DNA of 64,000 nucleotides from Saccopteryx bilineata (GCF_036850765.1 NC_089496.1:106413767-106477766), one strand, 5' to 3'; counted from the stretch's first letter, positions 47,316-59,655 are shown. Translations and numbers: made by a program. Notes: generated from the letters alone by a model not told the origin.

Positions 47316-48964
47316 GGGGTTTCTTATCTCAAGGCCATGTGGGGCCTTGCTGGGCTGCTGTGTGGAGTCAGTGCAAGCACAGCTGAAACACGTTTTGCAT
47401 GGGCCCGACCTTAGTAAATGCTCCGTACGTAGCAACTCTCCATCTTGACGACTTTGCTTCCTGGGTTTGCTGAACGTAGAGCCTGGAAGTGCAGGGCCAT
47501 GCTTGTTGTTTTTTTTTTTGCTCAGCTGGCCCCGTCCTCTCGTTAAGCATCCCTAGTCTGCTGTGTTCAGAACTATGCATTTGAGAATCCCCTGGATGTG
47601 ATCGCCTCCAGCTAGGGTAGGGGGCAGGGCCTTTTCTGTTTCCCCAGGTCTGCTCAGAACTTTGCTGCAGCAAATCAGCTCTCCTCCCGGGTCTGCACCC
47701 CAGGCCTCCTCTTCGTTGTGCTGGGGGCAGCGGGGCTGCACCAAGAAGGCTGCTGCCTGTGTGCTCTGCTGACCTTAAGACAAAGGAGCCCATTGAGATC
47801 CCAGCCCACCGGGCTGCCTTTGAGTTCTGAACAGAACCTCCGTCCCACACATTGGGACTCAATCTCAGAGCATGAAAGGACATTATGTAAGCTTTGATTA
47901 ATGCAGAGTCCCACAGATCAGCTCTTAGAGTTTTTCCTGCCTCGAGGCAAATCCACTCCTATGAGCCACTTTAGAAATGGCTTCTGATGGATAATCAAAG
48001 AGGTTGCCGCTGCTCAGTTTATGCTAAATAAGCAGAAGGCTCGTCCTTGGTGGGGGGTGATGGGGGGGATGGGCCTCACAGTCAGCAGGATGTCTGCTTG
48101 TGGTTGATCTGTGATAAGACCCCCAAGTTTTCAAGGGGTCCAAATCATGTGAATGTATCATCTTGTCTTGGGATGATAATGACTTTAGTCAGCCTGAAGG
48201 GAAGATAACCCCCCACCCCTAACCTGGCAGGTCCCACCCACCCCACCCCACCCCACCCCCGACCGCCAGGTGGGGACAAGGAAGCGGCTTTGTTTGTTTT
48301 ATTACCAGGCAAGCCATGAAGGAAAGGGCTCCATTTCAGAATCACACACCATTAATCTGCCTAACGACTAAGCTGTTTGACCCCCTAGTTAGTGGGTGAG
48401 ACACAATGAAATTCAAGTGCTTCTTTAAAGGAGCCAGATGTGGAGCGCAGAACTGCTGGTTCTGGAACAATCTATTCAGCCAACAGCCTCCCAGCTGGTG
48501 ACTCTCTTGAGCCCCGTGCTTACCAGAGGCCAGGCCTGGTCCCTTACCAAACCCAGCTGCTTTCCCAGGTGCCCGCAGCGCTGGGCCGGGGCTCTGGGCA
48601 GGGACCTCTGTCCTCGTGACTGTTTGGGAGGTGGAGGGGTTCCTAGAATTGACCCTCTGGATTTTCTCCTCTTCGCTCTTGTCAGCTCTGCTTTGGGGTC
48701 AGACAGTGACCACCTGATTGAGACGGTCACCAGCCCTCTCCTGGGTCCCTCGTCAGTGTTTTCGGCGGCTCAGGAACCCCATTCTCAGGCCGTATGCTCA
48801 GGAACAGGCCGTGGGCAGGATGACAGGTGTAGCAGTGATGCTCACACACCGCGTTTAAGGATGTTGTCTGATGTCCTGTGCATTTCGTGGGGGAAGGCCA
48901 TGGGGAGAGGCTGGGATGAACCGGGTGAAGAGCCTCCTCCCTGCTGTCTCTGTCTGTTCAGGCT

Positions 48965-49245
48965 GCTCCAGTAGAATTACGGTAGACGGGAGCTTTACAC
49001 ACAGACACTCATTTCTCTTGGTTCCAGAGGCTGGAGGTCCAAGGTCAAGGCATCGCCAGATTCCATGTCCGGTGAGAGCCGAGAACCTGGCCCATAGACG
49101 GCCATCTTCGCCTGTGTCCTCTCATGGTGGAAAGGGTGAGGGGGGGCCCCTTTTACAAGGATGCTAGTCCCCATTTCCCACTACTACTGCCTTGGGGGTG
49201 AGGTTTCAACATAGGAATTTGGGGACATGCACATTCAGCCTCCGT
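48965..49245 (-). mobile_element. MaLR-type LTR relic, antisense
   Basis: CTTGGTTCCAGAGGCTGGAG, GTCCAAGGTCAAGGCATCG and CAACATAGGAATTTGGGG follow the order of an MLT1/MST-like LTR in reverse. Confidence 0.5.
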
Positions 49246-49279
49246 CCTTGGAAATGGTTATTCCTGGGGACAGCGCAGG

Positions 49280-49440
49280 GTGAGTAAGATCACGGCCCAT
49301 CCAATCCCAGATTAACCTCTCTGTTCCTAGTGTCTCTCATCTGCAAAACGGCAGCGATGGTCCCCACCTCACATGGTGGTCGGCAGGGTTAAGTGAGACG
49401 ATTCATGCGAAGCCTTGGTGGCCAGTGAGTTTCATCCATT
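49280..49440 (+). repeat. MIR-like relic
   Basis: AACCTCTCTGTTCCTAG.., CATCTGCAAAACGG and GGGTTAAGTGAGACGATTC resemble the MIR body. Confidence 0.6.
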
Positions 49441-49525
49441 GTTATTTTCCCCAACTTTTCATTTCGGAAAATCAGAAACCTCAAAAATGTTGAAAGGACA
49501 GTACAATAACTCACCCTATAACTCA

Positions 49526-49905
49526 GGTATTAGTCGGCTTGGGCTGCCTTCATAATACCTCACACTGAGTGGCTTCAACCACAGAGACTTACTTTCTCAC
49601 AGTTCTAGAAGCTGGCATTCCAAGGTCAGGGTGTGGGTTGGGTTGGTTTCTCGTAAGGCCTCTCTTCTTGCCTTGTCGATGGCACCTTCTTGCGATGTCC
49701 TTTCATGGGAGAGGACATTCCTGCTGTCTCTTCCTCTTATAAGCATGCCACTCCCTTTGAATTAGGACTCTATCTGCATGATTTTATTTCTCCTTAATTA
49801 CCTCCTTAAAGGCCCTATCTCCGAATGCAAGCACATTAGGTGTTAGGGCTTCAACATACGGATTTTTTTGGGGAGGAGGGACACAATGCAGTCCATAGCA
49901 CATAT
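49526..49905 (-). mobile_element. MLT1 (ERVL-MaLR) solo LTR, antisense
   Basis: GGCTTGGGCTGCCTTCATAA, CACAGTTCTAGAAGCTGG, CCTCCTTAAAGGCCCTATCT and GGGCTTCAACATACGGAT match the MLT1 LTR in reverse order. It is an old solo LTR. Confidence 0.8.
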
Positions 49906-50114
49906 TTTAAAAATTTAACAAGAGTGCACTTCACCTTGCCACAGTTTCCATCTCTCAGCTGTGAATATATGCATTGCCTTGCAAGGAAAGCTAGAATTTA
50001 GGTAGTACAATTTCTTTGTTGGTGGTCACATCCAAAACACCGTGGGCCTATGTATGTATGAATGTGCGTATGTAATAGTTACAGGAAAATCTCATATATT
50101 TTCCTTTGCTATTT

Positions 50115-50566
50115 CCTTTCTTCCTCCCCTCCCTCCCTTCCTCCCTCCCTCCCTCCCTCCCTCCCTCCCTCCCTCCCTCCTTCCTTCTTTTCTTCCTTTC
50201 TTTCTTTTTGTATTTTTCCAAAATTAGAAGCAGGGAGGCAGTCAGACAGACTCCTGTTTGCACCCAACCTGGATCCACCTAGCATGCCCACCAGAGGGCG
50301 ATGCTCTGCCCATCTGGGGCTGTTGCTCCGTTGCAACCAGAGCCATTCTAGCACCTGAGGCGGAGGCCATGGAGCCATCCTCAGCGCCCAGGCCAACTTT
50401 GCTCCAGTGGAGCCTTGGCTGCGGGAAGGGGAGAGACAGAGAGGAAGGAGAGAGGGAAGGGTGGAGAAGCAGATGGGTGCTTCTCCTGTGTGCTCTGACC
50501 AGGAATCGAACCAGGGACCTCTACATGCTGGGCCAACGCTCTATCACTGAGCCAACTGGCCAGGGC
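50115..50566 (-). mobile_element. tRNA-derived SINE, family A, antisense, with (CCCT)n tail
   Basis: Exact TSD TTCCTTTGCTATTT (50101-50114 and 50567-50580) encloses the CCTCCCT repeat (50125-50200) and the SINE. The pyrimidine repeat therefore belongs to the insertion, in the place of its poly(A) tail. Confidence 0.95.
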
Positions 50567-50623
50567 TTCCTTTGCTATTTTCATCCGTAGGATAACTCTA
50601 AAGCAAATGGTAAAAGCCTTTTT

Positions 50624-51005
50624 TTTTTTATTACTCTGAAGCTGGAAACGGAGAGAGACAGTCAGACAGACTTCCGCATGCGCCCGACTGGGATCCACCT
50701 GGCACGCCCACCAGGGGCGACGCTCTGCCCACCAGGGGGCGATGCTCTGCCCCTCCAGGGCGTCGCTCTGCCGCGACCAGAGCCACTCTAGTGCCAGAGG
50801 CCAAGGAGCCATCCCCAGCGCCCGGGCCATCTTTGCTCCAATGGAGCCTTGGCTGCAGGAGGGGAAGAGAGAGACAGAGAGGAAGGAGGGGGTGGGGGAT
50901 GGAGAAGCAAATGGGCGCTTCTCCTATGTGCCCTGGCCAGGAATCGAACCCGGGTCCCCCGCACGCCAGGCCGACGCTCTACCGCTGAGCCAACCGGCCA
51001 GGGCC
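50624..51005 (-). mobile_element. tRNA-derived SINE, family A, antisense
   Basis: TTACTCTGAAGCTGGAAACG to GCCAACCGGCCAGGGCC. It has two 'CACCAGGGG' blocks. Exact TSD GGTAAAAGCCTTTTT (50609-50623 and 51006-51020). Confidence 0.95.
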
Positions 51006-51862
51006 GGTAAAAGCCTTTTTAAAAACCACACTTCTGTTACCTTCCTACGTTTCCAATGTATGTATTCTTTTTACAATTTTTAATTGCACTTAATTAAAAC
51101 GACATAGATGTGAGGATACAGTCCGAGTAGAGTACAAGGTAAGAGGTTTTACAGGAGCCGGGCAGTTTTTGATGCAATTCCGAGCCCGGTTTCCCCAGGG
51201 TTGCTGCAAACTTAATAGTTTCTCTTCCTACATCATCCAGCTAAGTGTGTCTAGCACTAATATGGGGAGAAGGTAACCCAGCTCCCAAGAGTTACATAGA
51301 GGCCACACGCAGAAATTCTGAAGCTGAACAGAACAGGCCTTTGGGTTGTGCCTCTCACAGTAACACCTGTTGAGTGTGAAGACTTAAGGTCACTGTCATT
51401 ATTTCAGAGCTCAGAGGTGCTCACTGGTGCCTTTTCCCTGGACATCTAAAGATCCCCCAGAGTGTTTGGGACCTCCTCGGGAACTACACAGAACTGGTTT
51501 GAACCCTCTATTGTCATAGCACACTTCTTTAAAATCTTCGAGTTTCCTGCATTTCAGGCTACTATGAGTTAGTTTCCATAGTTCCCCGTTCAGTACTGAC
51601 CAGCCTGGAAAGCCCCAGACTGAATGTTTGCAGTCCCCTGTGTCAATTTTTGCAGAATGTGGTGCCATGTGTAATGGTTATGGGAGGGATAGAGTTGGAG
51701 GGGGTGTGCTTTTCCTGGGGTGGTAGGGAACGAGGTGCATGGGGATGCTGTGTTTTGTGGCCTGTAGTAGGGGGAGTGTTGGGGCGGTTCTGTCTGGGTT
51801 GTGGCTCTGCCCTTGGCATCCATGAGAACCGAGGAAACATGAAATGTTCTCATTGTTGACAG

Positions 51863-54800
51863 AGTCGAGTGCGGAGGCTCCTGCGCTGCTTCTGAGGGAG
51901 CTGCTGGCCTGGATCCCTGCATCGTGTCCCCAGAGGTGACCGCGCCTAGGACGCACCCACATAAAGCCAGGGGCCTAGAAGGTTCTCCGCTGCCCATCCC
52001 ACCAGCACCCTGGAAGCGGGAGTGCCCCTCGGACCCCATGCCCTTCGCCGAAGGCTCCCCTGAAGCTTGCCCAGCAAGCCCAGCATCGGCACCTGAAGAC
52101 TGGCCCCTCATCCAGCCCCTCGCTCAGCACCCCAGGAGGGATCCTCCTCCAGATGCCCAGGGGGGGCCCCTGACAGCATTGGCCCCTCAAGAGGACAGCC
52201 CTACTCAGCACGGTGTGGTTGCCATGGTCCCCACTGCTGGAAGAGAGAAAGACCTAATGGAAGAGGGACAGAAACCAGCTTCCTCCAGTTCAGCTGATCA
52301 GTTGCCAGGACTCTCGCCAGCACCTCCCAGAGAGCCAGTGGAGGGACAGCCGGGCAGAGAGGACAGTGGTGTTGTGTCCCAAAGGAAAGAGGCTGCAGGT
52401 GACCTCCCTCCGCCAGAGTCTGGGCAGGGGGCAGCTTCTGTACAAGTGGCCCCCACGAGCCTTCCTGCAGCCCAGCCAGGCAATGAGAGCACAGCTAGCC
52501 TGGAGGAGTGCTCCCCAATGCCTGAGACCCCGAGCCGACAAGAGCCAGCCCCCGAAGCCTCAGACGGAGGGACTGGCCAAGCGGAGATGCCGCTTCCGAA
52601 TTTAGTCACTGACTCGGGATCCCTTGAGGCCTGCTGTCCCCCTGGGAGCAGTTCATGGGTTGCCCCAGAAGCTGAGGCAATGGCTGCTGCCCTGGGAAGC
52701 CACCAGCAGCAAATGGGGGTACAGCTGCCACACGCAGAGCTGCCCCTGTTGCCATGTCATTCGGAGACGGGGGTGCAAGGGACCGAACTCAGTGACGCTG
52801 TCTGCGTGGCAGTGGGGGACCGACCCTCAGGGGCTTTGCTCGTGAGCGATGAGGACCAACGTCCGGCTCCCAGCCCCACCTCACAGCCAGCTGTGCAGGC
52901 TGCGGTTGCCACAGAAGAACCCAGCTGGCCGACCAGTGAGATGGATTCCGGGCCCGAGATGCCCATGCGTACAGATGTGGCCAAAGAGCTGGCCGAAGCA
53001 GGGTTGGCAGGACAGGGAAAGCACGCGTCAGACCTCAGGGGCAAGGGAGAGGGGCCGGGAGGGAGCCCCGGCGCTGCTCCTGCCTGTCCTCCCCAGAAGG
53101 AGAGCGGGGAGTTCTGGATCAGGGAGCAAAGCCTGCTGCCCCCTCCTCCCAATGCAGCAGATGAAAATGCCAGAAGGTCACCCGAGCCGAAGGATGAAGC
53201 CAAGGCCCCTGACAGTCCGGGTGTGGCTAAGGGGGAAAGCAGACAACTTGGGGTCGGTCCTAGAGGCCAGGAAGAAGCCCCAGAGCCACCTGGCAGTGCA
53301 GGTCCCGGGGACCCGTGGGGAGAACAGCCACAGGCCCTCGGCTGCAGGCCTGAGCCGGAGACGGAGAAAGACGAGGCTTCAAAGCCAAGCAGTGACGTGA
53401 GGAGTGAAGTCCTTCCGAGCATGGCCTCAGCACAGCTGCTCCGGAAGGAGGGTCCCGGGCACGTGGACAGGTCCGGGCCTCCATCAGAGGCTGCAGCTGG
53501 CAGCTCAGTGGCCCGGGGGGTGCTGGGAGAAGCCCATGTGGTCCATGCATCTGGCTCATGGCCCAAGCTCCCTGAGCAGGACTCCATCACGCCCCCCGGG
53601 CCGGACGGAGCCCGAGAGCACGTTGTTCCCAAAGGAGCTGTCGGGGAGGGGCCGGGAGGGCAGCCCAAATGTCCTGACATCCTTCAGGACGTGGGGGGAC
53701 TGGGAAGAATGGATTCTCTTCCTGCTTTAGAATCTGAGAAAGCAGACTTCCTGTCAACGTCTGCTGCAGAAGTCGGCCCCCAAGCCTGGGACGCGGAGAG
53801 CTCATCTGGAATAAAGACCGGGAGCCGCCCGTCCGTACAGAAGCCTGGCAGCTGTGATGGGGAGGACCTGCTGACGTCCCCCCAGACCTGTGGGCTGGGA
53901 CATGACGCAGCTGGACAGGAAGTCCAAGCTGACGGGCCACATCCCCCCGAGGGGGAGAGCCTGGTGGTGGCCTGTGGGCCCCTGACGCTCATTCCGGAGC
54001 AAGATCAGCAGGGAAACCCGTCCTGCCCAGGGCACCAAATGCAAGTAGCTGCACCTGAAGGACCCTCGGGCTCTTCTGAGAACCATCTCCAGCCATCCCA
54101 GTTGGATCCAGAAGCACCTGTCTTTGATATGCTCAGGGAGAATGCTCAACGGTGTGAAAATGAGAAAGAGACTTCTTCAGGCAATCCAGGTTTTAAGAAC
54201 TCAGATGCGAATTCCCCCCAAATCCACGTACCTGTGGAACCTCGGGAGGATGTGAGCTTGTCCCCTCGTGGAGGAGAGGAGCCGGCTTCCGGATCAGAAC
54301 TTCAGAGAGAGCCCCCCAAAGTCAGTCCGTCTGATGCTCCCAGAAACACGGTCCCAGAGGGTCCTAGGAGGGTGCAGGTGGAGTCGGCAGCACCCACGAG
54401 ACCGGAGTTGTCCGCACTCGGGGAGTCTAGGCAAGAGGCAGTATGCAGTGACGGCCAGCCCTCCAAGGTCCTGCTTCCTGACGCAGAAACCTTACAAGAC
54501 TCTGCCCTTGAGCAGGGGCTGGACAAGTCCCAACAAGAGCAGGTTGGTTCACTGAACACCAGCAGCCAGCGTGACGAAGCGTGTCTCGGGGATGCAGGTG
54601 TTTCTGAGGCAGCTGACGCCTGGCCCCCGCCCCAGGGCTCGGGGAGGACAAAGGAGGCAAGTGGAAACACGGTGGGGGCCCCGCCTGGCCCGCCTGACTC
54701 AGGGGCTCCCCTGGATGCAGCTCAGTGCCCGCCTGCCCTAGCGCCCGCCAGCCCCAGCATCACACCCACTCAGGATGCCCCGGAGAGGGCGGCATGTGAC

Positions 54801-56992
54801 GAAACCCGGGAAGGCGAGTGGCAGCCCGCCTCCGCCCCCGCCCCACGGGAGGACGTGGAGTGCCCTGCCGCGTCGGAGGCGGGGGCCCAGGGGCTTCTCG
54901 GAAGTCTCCCATCCGCGGAGGAGCGAGCTATGGACGGTGGGGCTGCTGAGACTGGTGGGGACATTGACAAAGGAGACCTGGGGAGACCCGAGGAGCCGGG
55001 AGGAGGCACTCTGAGTGGTGGCTTCCTTCAGACTGAGCAGTGCCTCTCCCCTGGGGAGCGAGCTTCCGAAGCTGCCCTGGGAGAAGCCAGCCATGCCCAG
55101 CAGCCCTCGGTCTGCGGCCAGGAAGTCTTGCTGCCCTCGGGAGAGCTGGCTGGGACTCCCAGGAGCACAGTGGATAGTCCTGTAGCCCCGCTTGTCCCCG
55201 ACCCAAAGAGGCCACTGCCATCTGGGCCACCGGAAGAGGCTGCTCCCGACACGCCTTACCTGCACATTGAGGGTGCTGCCAGGAAAGGGGCAGAAGACAG
55301 TCCTCGAGGTCTTGGTGAAAGCCCTTGTCCCATCACAGGGGAGCCCCTGCTTGCCTTGGAAAATGCCTCCTGCAGGAAGCCGGCTGCTGGCCCGCTGGCC
55401 TCCCCCTTGCAACCAGGAGCATCAGGTGGGGAGGTCTCTGCGGGGCAAGCCAGCAGCCGAAGCCCCGACGGCGGGACTTCTGAGGGACCTGTGGACTCGG
55501 TGCCCTACCTGGACAGGCTGCCACTTCCAGCCAGTGGTGAGCAGAGGGCCGGGGAGGAGGCAGCGGCAGGAGCTGCAGGCACAGGCCCTGCCAGCGAGCG
55601 GGCCATGGCAGGGGGTGCAGCAGGGCCAACCGGGAGCAGTGGAGACAGGATGGCAGAACCTTCCCGGGACCCAGGGAAAGGCGTGTCGGGCGGGGCGGAC
55701 ACCAGCCCCAAGCTGACCGGTGTGATCGCCGGGCTCCCCGACTTCAGGGAGCACATCACCAAGATCTTTGAGAAGTCCGTGCTGGGGGTCCTGGCCGCTG
55801 ACCGGCCCCAGCGCTCTGCGGGAGAGAAGGCAGGAGCTGGCAGGGGTGTGGGGGGCAAGGACCTCGATGTGCCGCTCAGCCCAGGGAAGCTTCCAGATGG
55901 GACTCCAGCAGCGGCCGTGGCCCCTCTCCCCGCCCCTCCTGACGGACTCTGGGTGGACTCACAGGAGAAGAAGCAAGAGTCAGCTGTCGAGGATGAGGTT
56001 TCCCTCCTGGTTCCCCAGGACCCAGTTCCAGAAAAGCTGGGCGCAGAGCGGAACCTGCCGGGTGCCCATGTGGGTCAGGAAATGACTGGAGTCCCGCAGG
56101 TGCGGGAGGAGAGTGAGAAGCCCGAGGGGGCCGCAGACGCTGGGCCGGGCCCTGGAGACCAAGCCCACTCCCAGCGGGGAAGCAGCCCGCAGGAATCCGC
56201 TTTGGGTCCTTCTTCGCCGGTTGCTGCCCTGGAGACGCCTGTGGCGACAGCTTCTGACTGGCAGGTGGCTCCCCAGGGCCACAGGGAAGGGGACTCAGTT
56301 CAGGACGGCAGAACTCCGGGGAAACGGCACCAGGACACATCCAGCAGCAGCAGTCAACCCAGCGAGGACAGTGCCTGGGGCTCTGCCCACACGGTCGCTG
56401 CAGGTGACCTGCCAGCACCCACCTCGGCCCTGAGGGCGTCTTCTCCCCAGGGGGTTGTTCCGGCGGTGGCTGAGGCCACCAGGGAGCCGCGGACCCCCAA
56501 CACGCTTGAGGGTGAGAAGAGGCATGGAGGTGCTGCTGAGATCTCAGAAAAGCAACATGCCCTGGGCAACCAGGGCACGCCTGAGCCAGCAGCCGTGGCG
56601 GACGCTCCGCTGGAGCCCGGCTTGGTGGCAGGAGCCGCTAGGGAAGCAGAGGGTGAAGTCACTTTGGGCACAGCTGAGGCCGGGGCACGTGTGCCTGGTG
56701 ACCTGCTGGAAACAGGTGCTACGAGGATGTTCTCTGGAGTGGCTCCTGCCTCCGCACTGCCGGGGAGCTGTGGGGACCCAGGCTGCTCTCAGGGGACTCC
56801 GGGGACGAAGGCTGCAGAAGCCCTGTGTGGGGACACCCTGGCCGGGCACCAGCAGGCTGAGCAGCAGCCCTGGCCTGACTTTCCCACTTCTGCTGGAGAT
56901 GGGAAGGCACGTGTCTCCTCACCTCTAGGATCTGAAGAAACTTGGGACCCTAAGCTGCAAAACCTGGATTCAGGAGCACCCCACGCTGACAG
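51863..56992 (+). CDS. TACC2: TACC2 giant exon (5,130 nt, disordered acidic region)
   Basis: The acceptor is TTGTTGACAG (AG 51861-51862). The first base completes the split Arg codon, then VECGGSCAASEG..LDPCIVSPEV follows, matching human ..VGLGGFCTASES..LDPCLVSPEV. The frame stays open to the donor GACAG|GTATGT (GT 56993-56994) and ends in phase 2. It then reads a few intron codons to a stop at 57006-57008. The apparent start at 51924 is only a GTG valine inside the exon. The product is rich in Pro, Glu, Gly, Ala and Ser, with no membrane segment, signal peptide or folded domain. Two patches look helical and well conserved: around FDMLRE (nt 54123, full-protein residue about 803) and DFREHITKIFEKSVLG (from nt 55740, residue about 1342). 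Blocks such as GLGRMDSLPALESEKADF and PSQIHVPVEPxED-type stretches also recall human TACC2. No frameshift or internal stop is seen, so the exon is under coding constraint. Confidence 0.95.
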
Positions 56993-57521
56993 GTATGTAA
57001 AAGGATAAATCCCCAACGATGTCCTAACACAGTCAACTACGTGGGTGGTTATGAAGAATCTAAGTTTTCCGTATCTAATAGTTTGCATTTGCCTGCTTAC
57101 AGTCTCTGGATGCTCTGACATTATGAAAAATGTGGGAGTCAGGGGTGGAGGCGTGGGGGCTGTTTGTGTGACATGTCTTAGGCCTTTTCTCAGGTTCTTT
57201 AATTCATCCTAATTAAACTGTTTCAAAAGCATGAGCTGTGTTGCTGGCTGGCAGCAGACTATTGGGTCATGGGTTACAGTCAATCACGTGTTATTCTGGA
57301 GTCCAGAGACCCCTGCTTTGAATCTGGATTTGTTTATGCAGGGAGGCCTCAATGAACCAAAAGCATCTCAAACCTATGTGGACTACCAGAGGCTATTGTT
57401 TTTTCTAGGGATGCTGGCATAGTAGTCAGTTAAAGCTTTAAATGGGACACGGGCTTTTCAAGAGGACATGAAGAGAGAAGTACCTGTCTTACCATCTATC
57501 GCTTTCTTAACGTTATCTCAG

Positions 57522-57635
57522 AAAGAGCTCAGGGCCTGTCCAATCCACCTCGCCTTCGGTTCCTGAGAAAGATGTTCCAGATGGCACAGACAAGGTCATT
57601 TCCAAAGAGGCCAGAAGTGCGGGAGGAGCAGAAAG
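57522..57635 (+). CDS. TACC2: TACC2 fourth coding exon
   Basis: The acceptor is ..CGTTATCTCAG (AG 57520-57521) and the donor GAAAG|GTCAGT (GT 57636-57637). The length is 114 nt, phase 2 to phase 2, so the exon could be skipped without a frameshift. The split Arg codon (AG|A) is followed by KSSGPVQSTSPSVPEKDVPD and then GTDKVISKEARSAGGAE. Human has ESPRPGPSMLPSVPKKDAPR.. then ..DKVTSDETRGAEGTE, so the match is clear (SVPxKD, DKV, GAE). A second GT at 57648, also in phase 2, would add four codons (SVKR-like); the true 3' end needs transcript data. No following TACC2 exon is recognised before the window ends. Confidence 0.85.
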
Positions 57636-57854
57636 GTCAGTGAAAAGGTACCAGCCTGTGGAGGAATGTGATGCTGTCCCTCGGCAGAGACACGCTGGAT
57701 GTTTTGCACACGAGTCCTTACACAGGCGAAGAGCTAATAGCCACTCCCATTCATCATGCAGGTGGAAAAGGGCCTGAGATCACTGAGAGCTCCATTGTTG
57801 TCAAAGGGACTGAGCGAATTGTTTTCCTATCTGAGCTTACTCCTTTGTTTTGAA

Positions 57855-58060
57855 AAGAAGCCAGCTTTATTGAGGTGTAATTCACATACCATATACTTCA
57901 ACGGCTCTTTGTATAATCACAGAGTTGTGCAACCATCCCTACAACCAATTTTAGAACATTGTCACCCCTCTCAATAAGCCCCTGTACCCTTTGAATATCA
58001 CACCTCAACTCTCCAACCCCTGAGCCCTAGTCAACCACTATTCTTAGTTTATTACCTTTT
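57855..58060 (-). mobile_element. L1 LINE 3' fragment, antisense
   Basis: CTTTATTGAGGTGTAATTCA, GTTGTGCAACCATCCC and CACTATTCTTAG are typical reversed L1 3' sequence. Confidence 0.65.
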
Positions 58061-59448
58061 GAGGCAAAAAGATTCATTACCTTTTGATTTCTGAAGCAGG
58101 AATTTCTAATCACCAACAGCAGTCAACACTCCAGCCATTTCAGAATTAGAGAGGGACAAGTGACCAATGTACCAGGACCCCAGACCTTCACACTCACAGG
58201 GTGCCTGTCTCCTCTAAGTGCTGTACCCCCTTTGATTGCGCAAAAGCTGCCTCTTGGAAGGTCTGGGGAAATGGAGATGTTGTGGACAGACACGTTGTGG
58301 ACAGGCTTTGCAGCGTCCTTGGACCTCTGGCTGTTGTGCTCGTGGTGGAGGTTGTGTGTGTGTGTGCACGTGTGCGCGTGATGCATGCATGAGCAGGGCC
58401 CGGTAGGTCTTTAAATTAGTACCTGTGGCTGGCCAGTGTATCCTTCCAAACAGCTGCAGGGTTTTATAAAGGCTTAGACTTATATTTTGCACATGCTGAA
58501 AGAATGTGCAATCACCTGTTTGTCGCGCCTGAGTACTTCCACCGACACCTGGCCAGCTGCCTTTCCTCCGAGGGCGACTCTTCCCCTAACTCTGGGCTGC
58601 GAGATGCAGGCGCTTCTGCCGAGACAGATGCAGGTTTAGTTTAGTCTGCACCGGACACTTGTCTCTGCTGCCGACTTAGGAATTCCCTGCAGCCCTTGCT
58701 GGCATGGATTTTGATATTCCCAGTTAAAGTGTAGGAAAAATATCTACCCAGGAAAAGCCTCCCTCTCCCCACAAATGATATGTTAGCTCCTTCCTCCTCA
58801 ACGTCCCTGGATGTTTTTGTCATCTTGGAGAACTCAGGGCCAAGCATACACTCATTCAATAGGTATTTCATGGCTCATTGTTTTAATCACTTCAAATTTT
58901 AGAATTATAATGTCTAAATAATTTCTATATTGATTATAGGTTAAAATAATATTTTGAATGTATCGAGTTAGACTATCTTAAAATTAATTTCACTTTGTTT
59001 TTTCTGTTTTAAATGTGGCTACCCAAACTATTAAAATGACTCATGCGGCTTTTACATACATGGCTTCCTTTTGTGGTTTAAGGTCTATTTCTGTTTAGAT
59101 CATTTTGATTCCACAACCTGCTTTGCCCTGGTCCTTGTAAGAAATGAAGATGGAGAGGGCTGGCTTTTCCTGTCCCTTGAACCCTTGGAAACAAGTGCTC
59201 CCACCCCCCTCCCACTGGCTGAGAATTTCTGGGAAGAATTCTGATTGGACCCTCCCCTCCCATAAGAGGAATTAAAGAGGTATCAACATCTGAGCATATA
59301 GGTTACAACAGATTCCAGCTTATACTCAGTAGACAGTCAAAGATCTCCAGAAGGGTGCAGGCCAATTCTTGTCCAATAGAAATGTGGTTGGCGTAAACCA
59401 CAGGTGTACTCCTGAAGTTTTTGGTAGCCATGTTAAAAAAAAAAAAAG

Positions 59449-59627
59449 AGACCTGTGGTGGCGCAGTGGATAAAGTGTCGACCTGGAAATGCTGAGGTCG
59501 CTGATTCAAAACCTTGAGCTTGCCTGGTCAAGGCACATATGGGAGTTGATGCTTCCTGCTCCTCCCTCCCCCTTCTCTTTCTCTCTCTCTCACTCTCTCT
59601 CCTCTCTAAAAATTAATTTAAAAAAAA
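59449..59627 (+). mobile_element. tRNA-derived SINE, family C
   Basis: ACCTGTGGTGGCGCAGTGG head, CCTGGTCAAGGCACATATGG and (CT)n, then an A-rich end. The first few bases of the head are missing next to an A-run. Confidence 0.88.
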
Positions 59628-59655
59628 GTAAAAAAACCCACAAAAAACAAATGTT

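Larger units (their letters stand above)
30349..51862 (+). other. TACC2: TACC2 intron between second coding exon and the giant exon
   Basis: This 21.5-kb intron is bounded by GTAGGA and GTTGACAG. It carries an LTR/ERV-like remnant (about 30640-32400), two hAT MITEs, MER5/MER20-like hAT relics, antisense L1 (38390-42210), an LTR-like block (45415-46960), MLT1-type LTRs (48965-49905) and SINEs. 36060-38380, 42230-43330, 43800-45410, 47330-48960 and 51010-51860 hold no feature I can name. Confidence 0.85.

Noticed and set aside
52757..53680. 307-codon open frame antisense to the giant TACC2 exon (and similar antisense frames such as 54738-55412)
   Set aside because: A GC-rich, stop-poor coding exon gives long frames on the other strand by base composition. 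No start context, splice sites or known motif support a gene.
51924..57008. Stand-alone 1,694-codon gene starting at 51924
   Set aside because: Position 51924 is GTG, an internal valine. The exon begins at 51863 and ends at a splice donor at 56992, and the codons up to 57008 are intron.
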